DNA of 64,000 nt from JAWLHK01 sp041690355 [NCBI: bacterium] (GTDB lineage: Bacteria; J088; JAWLBW01). Shown one piece after another: positions 1-7,486 of the stretch. Under the pieces are notes generated by a model, which worked only from the letters and a program-made list of their open reading frames with translations, was not told the DNA's origin and ran no database searches. The stretch is from assembly GCA_041690355.1 (NCBI GenBank), contig JAWLHK010000005.1, positions 62,001 through 126,000 of the forward strand, written 5' to 3'. Made by a program: the position numbers and the translations under genes. Position 1 is the first letter of the stretch; each line of letters starts with the position of its first letter.

Positions 1-668
1 CCTTCTCTGTACGCGGGTTCCGGCAGGTCCCAGATGGCCACGTCAAACGCCTCGACCCGCGTCGACACAGAGGCCGAGTCACCGTATTCGTTCCAGGTCC
101 AGAGATGCCATACGCCTGCAAACGCCTCGTTCCACCGTTCGATGGCCGAAATGAAATCGAGCTGTCCGTTTTCGCCGACATAGGGATTGGGGAAGTAGAT
201 GCGCAGGCCGATGCGGTTGCCCGGAATCTCGAGTTCCCGTGGCCCGGCCAGCCGGAATCCGGCCTCGAGACCCGACCGGTCGTCCCAGAGCAGGCAGAAC
301 TCGCGCGGACCGATCTGGATATGTCTGAAGTCGACGGGACCCGTAGGTAACGGGAGAATGACGTTCAGCAGGGTGTCGGTGCGCACGCTGACCGGCTGCC
401 GCCAGTTTCGACCGAACTGCACGGAGTAGTCCCCCGGTGCGAGCGCGTCGATCCGGTACGAACCGTCTGCCCCCCAGGTCGTCGAGGTAACCGCGTCCTG
501 GTGCGCGTCGAAGACCGTGACCCGTTCGGCGCGCAGGGCATCAGGCTCCAGCGTCTGCACGAGCCCATGCAGCGTGAAGGTCGCTTTTCGTCCGGTGTCG
601 CCCGGGTTTCCGGCCGTCACGCCGCAACCGGCGACGAGTAGTGCAAGCCCGAGAAGAATGCGGCTCAT
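1..668 (-). CDS. Putative lipoprotein with carboxypeptidase-regulatory-like region (3' end outside window)
   Basis: The frame is open from an ATG at 668 to the left edge, so about 222 residues are visible and the C-terminus is missing. It starts MSRILLGLALLVAGC, a lipoprotein signal with lipobox LVAGC, so the product is probably exported and lipid-anchored. Residues about 30-110 (TFTLHGLV, then GADGSYRIDALAPGDYSVQF) resemble the beta-sandwich 'regulatory-like' modules of surface proteins. The rest is unrecognised. The start overlaps the stop of the upstream regulator gene as ATGA, so the two are translationally coupled in an operon with the 601-residue lipoprotein further upstream. No enzymatic motif is visible; the function is unknown. 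Confidence 0.75.
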   Translation of the reverse strand, partial: MSRILLGLALLVAGCGVTAGNPGDTGRKATFTLHGLVQTLEPDALRAERVTVFDAHQDAVTSTTWGADGSYRIDALAPGDYSVQFGRNWRQPVSVRTDTLLNVILPLPTGPVDFRHIQIGPREFCLLWDDRSGLEAGFRLAGPRELEIPGNRIGLRIYFPNPYVGENGQLDFISAIERWNEAFAGVWHLWTWNEYGDSASVSTRVEAFDVAIWDLPEPAYRE

Positions 669-1549
669 CACTTGCGTTTCCTTTCGGTTCTGGGACGCAG
701 CGCAGGCGCATCCTTGGGGCGCACGGTGGGAAACAGCTGCATGCCGACCTGGATGACCTGGTCGGGCTCGCGCTTGTCCGATTCGATGAGCTGCCAGACC
801 TCGGCCTCGTACTTGAGCGCAAGCTCGACCAGCCTGGGGAGCAGCTCGTTGGAAACCGCCGTCGTGAGCACGTGAAAGTGCCGCTGCGCAGCCGGAACCT
901 CATGCAGCGCATCGGCGGCTTTCTCGAGCGCCCGTTCATGGTAGGAAAAGAGATGGACGTTGCGTACATCGTCGCCGGAATGAACCTGCGGCTCGGCCTG
1001 TCGCCAGCTGCCGTCGCTCGCCACCGCGACCAATCCTGAACACTGCAGGGTCTCGAGCACGCCGCGGATCTCCGCGGGGGTCACGGGTTCGCCGATGCGT
1101 TCTGCAATCCAGCTTGGATCAGGCTTGAATTCGGGAAAGCGGATCATCTCGTACACCACCGGCGCCAGCCAGTGGCTGAAAAAGGAGAGCTGCGCCGCTT
1201 CCATCGGCCGCGTCTGCCGGCGGCCGGGGTGGCCCACGAGGCGTTGGTAGTAATGTACGCGGTCTGCCTGCGTTCCCGCCTGGTTGAGTAGGACCAGGTC
1301 TTCGAAACAGGCGGCTTCGTTCGCCGAGAGTTGAAGCCCCTCGCAGAATTTCCGGATGCTGTCGGGTGACAGGTTGCGCTTGCCCTGGATGACGAGCTGC
1401 AGAATATTGTGCGCCCGGAAACCCGCCCGCCGGGCGAACCCGCGTGCGGAAAATCGGCCCCGTTCCGCGCGCGCGGCGACCCAGTCGCGAAGGAACATGC
1501 GGTAGTCGTCATAGTCGTAGATGGAGGGGAGCTCAGGCTTCAAACTCAC
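668..1549 (-). CDS. TIGR02147/DUF4423-family regulatory protein
   Basis: This 293-residue protein has an N-terminal HTH-like part (SIYDYDDYRMFLRDWVAA, then FSARGFARRAGFRAHN) followed by a region typical of the TIGR02147 family, including LSFFSHWLAPVVYEMIR and EIRGVLETLQCSGLV, which forms a second winged-helix-like segment. Members are usually expanded in bacteria with many surface lipoproteins and are thought to be transcriptional regulators; direct function is poorly known. The start is GTG at 1549, overlapping the preceding stop (GTGA), and the stop overlaps the next start (ATGA). Being sandwiched between two lipoprotein genes suggests it controls this operon or senses the lipoproteins. Family assignment is good; target and ligand are unknown. 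Confidence 0.8.
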   Translation of the reverse strand: MSLKPELPSIYDYDDYRMFLRDWVAARAERGRFSARGFARRAGFRAHNILQLVIQGKRNLSPDSIRKFCEGLQLSANEAACFEDLVLLNQAGTQADRVHYYQRLVGHPGRRQTRPMEAAQLSFFSHWLAPVVYEMIRFPEFKPDPSWIAERIGEPVTPAEIRGVLETLQCSGLVAVASDGSWRQAEPQVHSGDDVRNVHLFSYHERALEKAADALHEVPAAQRHFHVLTTAVSNELLPRLVELALKYEAEVWQLIESDKREPDQVIQVGMQLFPTVRPKDAPALRPRTERKRK

Positions 1550-3351
1550 CTCTTGAGGCTGCCCATTGGGTCTAGCGCGGCCTCGAATTCGCCGTCGATG
1601 TAGGGAATAATCGACGAGAGCTGGCTCGAGACCTTGTAGGTGGCGTCATCGCTCATGTCAGAGATATTCCCACCGAGATAGCCCGGCAACGCATAAGAGT
1701 ACTGACAGTTCGCCGTAACCGTGGCGTATTCGGGACCGCCGTGCTGGAGATTTCCGGTCGACGCGTTACATGCATCGGCAGGCAGCCTGCAGTTGTTGGG
1801 ATTGTCCGAGAGATTTCCGGTCAGGAGATCCATTGCGTACGGATCGCCGTTTGCCCCGAGCCGGTCGCGCCCGATACCCGAGCCGCCATTCGGATGCGAC
1901 TTGGTAGCCGGAAAGTCCGGCCCATTCGGCGCGCCGGGCCGTAAGGGGTCCCGCGAGAAATACTGCAGAAGCGCAGGCGAGCCCTGATTTCCATCGACCG
2001 TATCGGAAACGTAGGCACCGTACATCGCTTCGCCGGCCGCGAATCCCGGAATCGATCCGTTGGCGAAGGGCCGCAAATGCGCTGGGGCCTCCCCCCAGCC
2101 CGTTTCGGTGGTTCCGAGGTTGTTGCTGCAATACGGTCCGTTTGAAAACGCCCATTTTGCCCGTCCCGAGTTTCTTTGTGCGGTCTTGAGCACGAGCGGA
2201 AGCGACTCGGTAACGCGTATGCGTTCGACCTGGAAACGGAGCCTGAGTTCCGATGGCGCCTCGAACCAGAGATAGGTATAGGCCTTTATGTAAGCGCTCA
2301 GGTCCTTGGCCGGGTCATAGTTCTCCGTGCTGTTCGGGATGTCAGTGATCATCGGGTCCACGGGTGGTTCAAACAGAACCTCGAACACGATCGGTCGCAG
2401 CGTGACCCAGACGTCCCATTTCGTATCGTCAAAGGGCGTGATTACCACGGTCCCGAACGCTGCCGGATCATGCGCCGGTAGCGTTACGGGCGGCTCATAG
2501 GAGTCAGGAAACGCCTGGGCCCGGGCCTGGGCCTCAGGCCCGTAATCGAAGAACTGCCGCCCGGGCTCGTGGTCGATGTCGGCGAAATACCCGTTCAGGC
2601 ACGCATCGCCCACCAGAGGGATCGCCAGACATCCCATATCGAGAACGGGGCCTATTCGAAGCCGCTCGAGAGGAACGTAACTCTCGTCGTGCGTCACGGC
2701 GTCGAAGTCGGCTCCTGACATCCGGGTGTACATCACGAGATTCATGAAATTCCGGAACCGGTCGTGCGTGGGCGCGGTTGCCGGTGCGAAGACATGGGTC
2801 AGAAGCAGTGACGTAAGATCATCTGATGACGTCCTTAAATCGAGGGGAGTCGTCACGGCAATGGTGTATTGGAAGGCATCGCTGCACTCGACGATCATGT
2901 ACCCCTCGGGGTCAAACGTGCATGGCATGTCGGCGCTGACCTGTACCTCTGCGCTCGCGCTTGCTCCCGCCCCATAGCCGTCGCGGGGGGTCACAACCAC
3001 CCGCCAATGTTCGGAGAGGGTCTGCGGAAGAAGGGGATCAATCGAAGGGTCTGTCTCGAGGACGGCAACCGCATCAGTCTGGCCGCCGGGAAAGTCCTGA
3101 CGCACTCCATCCCGGAACCAGGCATACGAGTAAACCACCGGATCGTTTTCTGCATCTGTCGCGCTGCTTACAAAGCGAACGGAAAGGTAGGCCTCGTAGG
3201 AGTTCCGCATCGTGACGTCGAGACCGACGTCCGGCGCGTACGGAGGGCTGTTCGTCACGTCGGCATCTCGCGGAGCCGGATCCGGCGTACTCGTACAGGC
3301 TGCGATCAGCACCGTGAACAGAAGGACTGCAAGTGATGTTCGATGAATCAT
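1546..3351 (-). CDS. Large putative surface lipoprotein, first gene of the operon
   Basis: This 601-residue protein starts MIHRTSLAVLLFTVLIAAC, a signal peptide ending in lipobox LIAAC. Residues about 35-140 resemble an Ig/PKD-like beta module (SATDAENDPVVYSYAWFRDG). The rest has no recognised domain but is rich in Asp, Pro and aromatic residues and contains Cys pairs, as is usual for exported proteins. ATG at 3351 has a strong ribosome site (GGGAGG, six bases upstream). It is the first gene of a three-gene unit with the TIGR02147 regulator and a second lipoprotein. A sigma70-like promoter lies about 90 bp upstream. No function can be assigned. Confidence 0.75.
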   Translation of the reverse strand: MIHRTSLAVLLFTVLIAACTSTPDPAPRDADVTNSPPYAPDVGLDVTMRNSYEAYLSVRFVSSATDAENDPVVYSYAWFRDGVRQDFPGGQTDAVAVLETDPSIDPLLPQTLSEHWRVVVTPRDGYGAGASASAEVQVSADMPCTFDPEGYMIVECSDAFQYTIAVTTPLDLRTSSDDLTSLLLTHVFAPATAPTHDRFRNFMNLVMYTRMSGADFDAVTHDESYVPLERLRIGPVLDMGCLAIPLVGDACLNGYFADIDHEPGRQFFDYGPEAQARAQAFPDSYEPPVTLPAHDPAAFGTVVITPFDDTKWDVWVTLRPIVFEVLFEPPVDPMITDIPNSTENYDPAKDLSAYIKAYTYLWFEAPSELRLRFQVERIRVTESLPLVLKTAQRNSGRAKWAFSNGPYCSNNLGTTETGWGEAPAHLRPFANGSIPGFAAGEAMYGAYVSDTVDGNQGSPALLQYFSRDPLRPGAPNGPDFPATKSHPNGGSGIGRDRLGANGDPYAMDLLTGNLSDNPNNCRLPADACNASTGNLQHGGPEYATVTANCQYSYALPGYLGGNISDMSDDATYKVSSQLSSIIPYIDGEFEAALDPMGSLKR

Positions 3352-3438
3352 ATCCGGCCTCCCTGCGTTTTCCGTGCATGGCAGTATAGCAAGGCGCGAA
3401 CCGGCCGGTGACCACCGCAGGAACGCTCTCCCGGGTAG

Positions 3439-3485
3439 AGTGTAGACAATCGTTTACACTTTGTGCAATCGCCGCAATATTGCAC
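3439..3485 (-). promoter_or_regulatory. Putative promoter with two inverted repeats, upstream of the lipoprotein operon
   Basis: Read on the minus strand, TTGCAC (3463-3468) and TACACT (3439-3444) are separated by 18 bp and lie about 90 bp before the 3351 start. Two inverted repeats overlap it: GTGCAAT/ATTGCAC with a 9-bp spacer (3463-3485) covers the -35 box, and AGTGTA/TACACT (3439-3460) covers the -10 box. This geometry suits repressor or activator binding. It is inferred from sequence only. Confidence 0.45.
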
Positions 3486-3682
3486 CCCGCTGGGGTCGGA
3501 GCTTCGATCTCGGAGCATCCGGCACGCGAAGGACGACTCGCTCGCACCGTGCCGGCGCTCCCGAGCCCGGGGGGAAACGAATCCGCGCACTCCCTACCCG
3601 CGGCTGCCGCCGCGGCTCAGGGATGCGACCTCGCCGGAGTCGGCGCTTCGGGCTCTCCGCCTTCGCTCGGCTCTTGTCTGAT

Positions 3683-3717
3683 CCCCCCAGTCCCCCACTC
3701 TCCCACTCCCCCCCTCC
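3683..3717. repeat. C-rich degenerate heptamer array (CCCACTC type)
   Basis: A pyrimidine tract with approximate 7-bp period (units like CCCACTC) lies in the 405-bp gap 3352-3756 between the methyltransferase and the lipoprotein operon. Similar tracts occur near 25.7, 42.85 and 46.0 kb, and in the opposite orientation inside treZ near 35.45 kb. Apart from this tract and the promoter near 3.45 kb, nothing gene-like was seen in the gap. Confidence 0.6.
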
Positions 3718-3756
3718 GAATGGACGCACTATCGACCATCATATTTCACGGCTGAC

Positions 3757-4533
3757 TCACCCCGGCCTCCCTACCAGGTACGGCAGCGGAACCGGCATCC
3801 CCTTGACCCGGATCCCCCCGATTTCCCACCGGTATCCCGGGGCATCGATCCCTTCCGTCAGCTTCCGCAGCTCATTCTGGTCATAGGTGCGCAGATGGGA
3901 AACGACACCGTCCCACCAGATGAGCAGCGGCAGCAGGGGAATGACGTAGGTGAAGAAGATCTGCGCAAACGAGAGCGGGCGGATGCGCAGCGTCATGAGG
4001 AAAACCGCCAGCAGAATGAACGGCGAGGTGAGCACCGTGGCCGGATGGCGCACGGTCGGCTCGAAGATGGCGATGGGCGCGCGCGCCCGGGCCGCATTCT
4101 CGAGCACCCTGCGCGCGAGCTCCGGCGGCAGGTGGTGGAAGACGGCCACCATCGTGCGCACGCCTTCAAGGTCGTCGGGAATGCGGGTCGCATCCACCGA
4201 TCGGCTCTCGTAACGGATGTGCGGATCCCCCTGCGCCGCGGCGCGCGTCTTGCCGATCTCGCTCGGATACAAATCGGTGAGCACCAGATCCAGCGTTCCC
4301 CCGCCGGCCGGCTGCAGGGTGCGGAAGATGCGGATCATCGGCCCCGTACTCCCCGACCCCATGTCGACGATGCGCGTGGCGCCCGTCTCGGCCATCAGGT
4401 CGCGCAGTTTCGCCGCAAAGGGAGCAAGATCGACCAGGCCGTACATGGCCTCGAGGTACGCGGTCATGGGGTCACGCAGGAACCGGGGGAACCACTTATG
4501 ATCCATGAATTCGAACAGCTGCAGGCGCGCCAT
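3757..4533 (-). CDS. Class I SAM-dependent methyltransferase with hydrophobic insert
   Basis: This 258-residue protein has a Rossmann-type motif I TRIVDMGSGSTGPMI (about 52-66), a post-I acidic strand (LDLVLTDLYP) and MVAVFHHLPPELARRVLENA, as in class I methyltransferases. After the AIFEPTV strand, two adjacent hydrophobic stretches (about 165-205, FILLAVFLMTL and FFTYVIPLLPLLIWW) look membrane-inserted, followed by the typical end SHLRTYDQNELRKLTEG. It is probably a membrane-associated methyltransferase acting on a lipid or small hydrophobic substrate; the substrate is unknown. ATG at 4533 has GGGAGG five bases upstream; a TTG one codon earlier is too close to that site. It is divergent from the TetR gene and may be its target. 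Confidence 0.75.
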   Translation of the reverse strand: MARLQLFEFMDHKWFPRFLRDPMTAYLEAMYGLVDLAPFAAKLRDLMAETGATRIVDMGSGSTGPMIRIFRTLQPAGGGTLDLVLTDLYPSEIGKTRAAAQGDPHIRYESRSVDATRIPDDLEGVRTMVAVFHHLPPELARRVLENAARARAPIAIFEPTVRHPATVLTSPFILLAVFLMTLRIRPLSFAQIFFTYVIPLLPLLIWWDGVVSHLRTYDQNELRKLTEGIDAPGYRWEIGGIRVKGMPVPLPYLVGRPG

Positions 4534-4560
4534 CAAAGCCTCCCTTCGACCGGAAAAACG

Positions 4561-4590
4561 TTGAATTCAATCAATCGATTGATTTAGAAT
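4561..4590 (+). promoter_or_regulatory. tetR promoter with a perfect 16-bp palindrome in the spacer (putative operator)
   Basis: TTGAAT (4561-4566) and TAGAAT (4585-4590), 18 bp apart, make a sigma70-like promoter for the TetR gene. The spacer contains the perfect palindrome AATCAATCGATTGATT (4569-4584), a size and symmetry typical of TetR-family operators. It lies between divergent genes, so the regulator probably represses itself and may also repress the methyltransferase. The -10 box ends 8 bp before the ATG and no Shine-Dalgarno is visible, so the tetR transcript may be nearly leaderless. Confidence 0.55.
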
Positions 4591-4598
4591 ATACCGGA

Positions 4599-5279
4599 AT
4601 GCAGCCGAAGTCACGAAAAAAATCGAAGCGCGCCGTTGCCGCCGACTCCGAAGCGGCCGCCCGCCTGCTCCAGGCCGCCCGGGCGCTGTTCGCCGCGAAG
4701 GGGTACGAGGCGGTGGGGATCCGCGAAATTGCCGCCGAGGCCGGGTGCAACCTGAGCCTCATCCAGTACTACTACGGCGGCAAGCAGGGGCTCTACCTTG
4801 CGATCTTCGAGGACAAGATCCGCACGGTGCGCGCCGCCCTCCCCCAGGCCTACGATCTGGATCCCGAGCCGCTCGGGCTGGATCGGGACGGATTCCGCGC
4901 GGTCTTCCAGGCACTGCTCACGGTGAACGTGCAGGCCTATGTCGACGACCCCGATTTCTTCCGCCTCGCGCAGCGGGAGCTCGTGGCCGGCGCGCCGCAG
5001 GGGAAGTCCATTCTCGAGGGGATGTTGACCGAGATGATGACGGGGCTGATCCGCCTCGTCGAGTACGGCAAGCGGCAGGGGTTCGTGCGCGCCGACCTGG
5101 ATCCGCTCGTGTTTCTGCTGCTCGTGAACCGGGGGGTCGACGGCTACCTCAATCACTGGGACATGTTCGGCGGCCCCCGCTCGACCCTCGGCCGGCGCAT
5201 GCTCAACCCCGCGCGGAATGCGGAGGCGCTGGTTCAGCAGATGGTCGCCGTGTTTCTGGATGGTGCGCTGACGCCTTAG
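4599..5279 (+). CDS. TetR/AcrR-family transcriptional regulator
   Basis: This 226-residue protein has a clear N-terminal TetR DNA-binding domain (about 20-68): RLLQAARALFAAKGYEAVG, IREIAAEAGCNLSLIQYYYG and KQGLYLAIF form the helix-turn-helix. The helical C-terminal ligand domain (about 80-226) resembles the CerR/YbiH-type subgroup (DDPDFFRLAQRELVAG, LVNRGVDGYLNHW). Such proteins repress promoters until a small ligand binds. The 16-bp palindrome immediately upstream is the likely operator, and the divergent methyltransferase is the likely partner target. The basic N-terminal tail (PKSRKKSKR) is usual. The ligand is unknown. Confidence 0.9.
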   Translation: MQPKSRKKSKRAVAADSEAAARLLQAARALFAAKGYEAVGIREIAAEAGCNLSLIQYYYGGKQGLYLAIFEDKIRTVRAALPQAYDLDPEPLGLDRDGFRAVFQALLTVNVQAYVDDPDFFRLAQRELVAGAPQGKSILEGMLTEMMTGLIRLVEYGKRQGFVRADLDPLVFLLLVNRGVDGYLNHWDMFGGPRSTLGRRMLNPARNAEALVQQMVAVFLDGALTP

Positions 5280-5282
5280 TAG

Positions 5283-5319
5283 ACGCTGGGCGCTGGACGC
5301 TGGTCGCTTGGCGCTGGGG
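5283..5319. repeat. Heptamer array (GCGCTGG type)
   Basis: About five degenerate 7-bp units (ACGCTGG, GCGCTGG, TCGCTTG) begin three bases after the tetR stop codon. The same family flanks the S23 pseudogene near 17.2 and 17.85 kb and recurs near 22.4 and 25.35 kb. Confidence 0.75.
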
Positions 5320-5442
5320 CCATCGTGCTCAGTTTCTCGTCCCTCATAATGGGACGGGTCCGGCACGGAAAACTCTGGCGCCCTGTAGCGTAACGCACCA
5401 CTGCCGTGGCAGGTTCACTTATGTTCCACGTACACTGCAGCC

Positions 5443-5820
5443 ATGGGACATGCCTTCGCCGATATCACACTGAGTTACCCGCGGCTTCCCGAACTGAAGC
5501 CGATCCAGGTTCGCGCGCTGGCGGATACCAGTTCTCTCATGCTCTGCCTGCCCGAGCATGTCGCCCTGAAACTGCAGCTCGAAAAAGAATCGGAACGCGA
5601 AGTGACCGTGGCCGATGGCCGGCGACAGAAGGTTCCCTACGTGGGGCCGCTCAAGGTCACCTTCGAGAATCTCTGCTGTGTGGGCGCGCTCGTCCTTGGC
5701 GATGAGGTACTGTTGGGCGCCGTTCCGATGGAAGACATGGACCTCGTGGTCCTTCCCGGTCGACGGGAAGTCATCGTCAATCCCGAATACCCCAATTTTC
5801 CGCACGCTCGCGTGAAGTGA
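5443..5820 (+). CDS. Clan AA (retropepsin-like) aspartic protease family protein, atypical active site
   Basis: This 125-residue protein matches the small bacterial/archaeal clan AA family (TIGR03698-like) end to end: MGHAFADITLSYP, VRALADTSSLMLCLPEHVA, VTVADGRRQKVPYVGP, GALVLGDEVLLGAVPMEDMDLVV and the closing VNPEYPNFPHARVK. The family normally has a DTG/DSG catalytic triad on its homodimer; here the position reads ADTSS, so the conserved Gly is Ser. Activity may be reduced, or the residue tolerated. The natural role of these small proteins is poorly known; they are often near toxin-antitoxin genes, as here. It stands alone on the plus strand, convergent with the HigBA-like pair. Confidence 0.8.
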   Translation: MGHAFADITLSYPRLPELKPIQVRALADTSSLMLCLPEHVALKLQLEKESEREVTVADGRRQKVPYVGPLKVTFENLCCVGALVLGDEVLLGAVPMEDMDLVVLPGRREVIVNPEYPNFPHARVK

Positions 5821-5844
5821 GCCTCTGGCGCGTTCCGCGCCCCG

Positions 5845-6159
5845 TCACGCAGCCGGCTTGACCTCGACCTTGAAGGCAAGCCCCGCCGCGCGGAGACTCT
5901 CTTCAATCGAAAGCCGGATCAGCAGGGCCGGCGGCACGTCGATCGCCTGGGCAATTTGATGCGCCTTTTCGGGACTGACCCCTTTGCGGCCCTTTTCGAT
6001 GTCGCAAAGGTTCGACGGCGAGATTCCGATCTGCTTCCCGAACTCCTTGAGGGTTAACGCCTCGGAATCCCGCCACGTTCGAAGAAACTCGCCGATCGAC
6101 AACTTACCAAGCCGCTTCTCCAGGCTGCGCACCCCAAACCTGCGCTTTTCAATAGTCAT
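5845..6159 (-). CDS. HTH XRE-family antitoxin (HigA-like)
   Basis: This 104-residue protein has a central Cro/C1 helix-turn-helix (about 22-80): TLKEFGKQIGISPSNLCDIE, KGRKGVSPEKAHQIAQAI. The basic N-terminal segment and short C-terminal extension are as in HigA-type antitoxins. It overlaps the 3' end of the upstream toxin-like gene by 11 bp (toxin first, antitoxin second), the typical HigBA gene order. It likely binds its own promoter and neutralises the toxin. ATG at 6159. Confidence is good for the HTH and moderate for the antitoxin role. Confidence 0.8.
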   Translation of the reverse strand: MTIEKRRFGVRSLEKRLGKLSIGEFLRTWRDSEALTLKEFGKQIGISPSNLCDIEKGRKGVSPEKAHQIAQAIDVPPALLIRLSIEESLRAAGLAFKVEVKPAA

Positions 6160-6427
6160 GCTTACTTACCTCGATAACTTCGATCAGCTCAACATTTCCC
6201 TGCCGATCCTCTACATAGATAGCGCGATAGGCACGGTTCAACCGCACCGAGCGCTGCCCCCGACGCGTCCCCAGGAGTGGCTCATCATGAAACCCCTTGC
6301 GCTTCCTCACCTCGGCAAGTCCGCTCTCTTCGACGAGCGCCGCCCACAGCCGGAATTTGCGCAGAATGACTTCTGGAATCCGGTCGATCTGCTTCTGCAC
6401 TGACCTGTCCCAGGTGACTTTGTTCAC
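6149..6427 (-). CDS. RelE/HigB-type toxin
   Basis: This 92-residue protein has the layout of RelE/ParE-superfamily toxins: N-terminal helices (VQKQIDRIPEVILRKFRLW) and a C-terminal beta-sheet with GFHDEPLLGTRRGQRSVRL, NRAYRAIYVEDRQGNVELIE and VIEVSKHDY. Basic residues RR, R and the YR...Y motif match mRNA-cleaving HigB-like toxins. The start is GTG at 6427 with GGAAG four bases upstream. It is first in a two-gene unit overlapping its HTH antitoxin. Predicted action is ribosome-dependent mRNA cleavage; this is inferred from family, not shown. Confidence 0.75.
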   Translation of the reverse strand: MNKVTWDRSVQKQIDRIPEVILRKFRLWAALVEESGLAEVRKRKGFHDEPLLGTRRGQRSVRLNRAYRAIYVEDRQGNVELIEVIEVSKHDY

Positions 6428-6498
6428 TTGACTTCCATCTTACTGCCTTCAGCAGTAGCAACGCAATGAGCGAGAAGAAGCCCGGTCTTCATCGACAA

Positions 6499-6867
6499 TC
6501 AGTGTGCACCGTCTTCGCCCCGCGGCATGGCTTTCATCGGCGCATCTCCGCGATTGGTACGCCAGCCCCGACTCTCATCGCGGAACTGCCCCGAGAACAT
6601 GAACCGGTCGTCCACATCGTTCACGAGGGGAACTGTGTCCGACCAGAAGGGATCATGCTCCACGTGGCGCACGATGGCGCCGCTTTCATCCGTGAGGAGA
6701 ATCGGCTCGCCGAGAATGCCGTTGTGGTACCAGTACACGGCTGTCGACCGCTGCTCCACAGGCGCCGCATGCGCCGGCGTGATCCAGAACTCGAGCACCC
6801 ACGCGGCGCCGCGAAGCGCATAGTTCATCGCCTCCCGCAATTCCGGATACTCGCGCGAACGGTCACC
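6499..6867 (-). pseudogene. Truncated RHS-repeat fragment (copy 1), frameshifted
   Basis: The minus frame encodes EYPELREAMNYALRGAAW, AVYWYHNGILGEPILLTDES, HVEHDPFWSDTVPLV and RFMFSGQFRDE, which are nearly identical to the RHS fragment at 8469-9482. After GQFRDE the frame shifts relative to copy 2 (a one-base loss near 6576), and the RHS core and toxin part are gone. At its 5' side the RHS frame ends after the tactcgcg sequence at the heptamer array that begins the S23 unit, without the CFI-like region present in copy 2. It is a non-functional remnant of a duplicated RHS gene. Confidence 0.75.
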
Positions 6868-7483
6868 GGACGTCAGACGCCGGACGTCGGTGTCGGAACG
6901 AACCGAGGCATTCCCGGCACCATGTAGCGCGGGAGACCGCGACCGTTTACCCTGCGGAATCCAATACGCTCCAGGGCGTCTCCTGGGACGCTCAGGTCGG
7001 GGTTTGGGACTCTGGGCTTGGGAAGCCGGTATTGCCATTCGATAAATACCGTAGCAGACCGTTGAGCTGGCGTCCAACCCGATGCAGCGTCTCGCTCACT
7101 GCACGCCCGCTTTCCGGATCCATGAATTTCAAACGCTCGGCCAGCAGAAGCTGCGTCTCGACCTCGCAAAGCGAACCTCGGGAGACACGAAGATGGTAGA
7201 TGAACTCATTGTCGCTTCTTCGGCCGTGCCCCTCCGCGATATTCGACGGGACCGACACGGCAGCACGCTCGATCTGCTGACACAGTGAATAACGCTGCTC
7301 TTTCGGGAAGTTCTTCGACAGCCGATAGACCTCCTCCGCAAGATCCATTGCCCCCTGCCACACGTCCAGGTCCTTGAACGATTTTCCTCGCATACCCCCT
7401 CCTTTTCGAGCGAGTATATGCTCCCCCGCGGACAGCATTTGTCTGTGCCGACGTCCGACGTCCGACGTCCGAAGTCCGACGTC
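6868..7483. mobile_element. Putative S23 mobile unit, copy 1: S23 gene between inverted heptamer arrays
   Basis: The left array (6868-6896: GGACGTC, AGACGCC, GGACGTC) and right array (7449-7483: four GACGTCC units and one GAAGTCC) are the same heptamer in opposite orientation and bracket one S23 gene. The segment 6868 to about 7427 is almost identical to 9516 to about 10075, and both copies begin exactly at the left array, each within a different position of a paralogous RHS fragment. No transposase is visible. Mobility is inferred from the two insertion points. Confidence 0.5.
6992..7393 (-). CDS. Four-helix-bundle protein (S23/IVP family), copy 1
   Basis: This 133-residue protein matches the S23 / 23S rRNA-intervening-sequence / Avd-like family: FKDLDVWQGAMDLAEEVYRL, FPKEQRYSLCQQIERAAVSV, SNIAEGHGRRSDNEFIYHL, VSRGSLCEVETQLLLAERL. 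Known members form pentameric helical bundles; some (Avd) assist diversity-generating retroelements, but most have no known role. ATG at 7393 has an excellent AAGGAGGGGG ribosome site. The protein is identical to copy 2 at 9640-10041, and a third copy near 17.5 kb is broken. No reverse transcriptase or variable repeat is present, so a retroelement role is not supported here. Confidence 0.85.
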   Translation of the reverse strand: MRGKSFKDLDVWQGAMDLAEEVYRLSKNFPKEQRYSLCQQIERAAVSVPSNIAEGHGRRSDNEFIYHLRVSRGSLCEVETQLLLAERLKFMDPESGRAVSETLHRVGRQLNGLLRYLSNGNTGFPSPESQTPT

Positions 7484-7486
7484 CTG

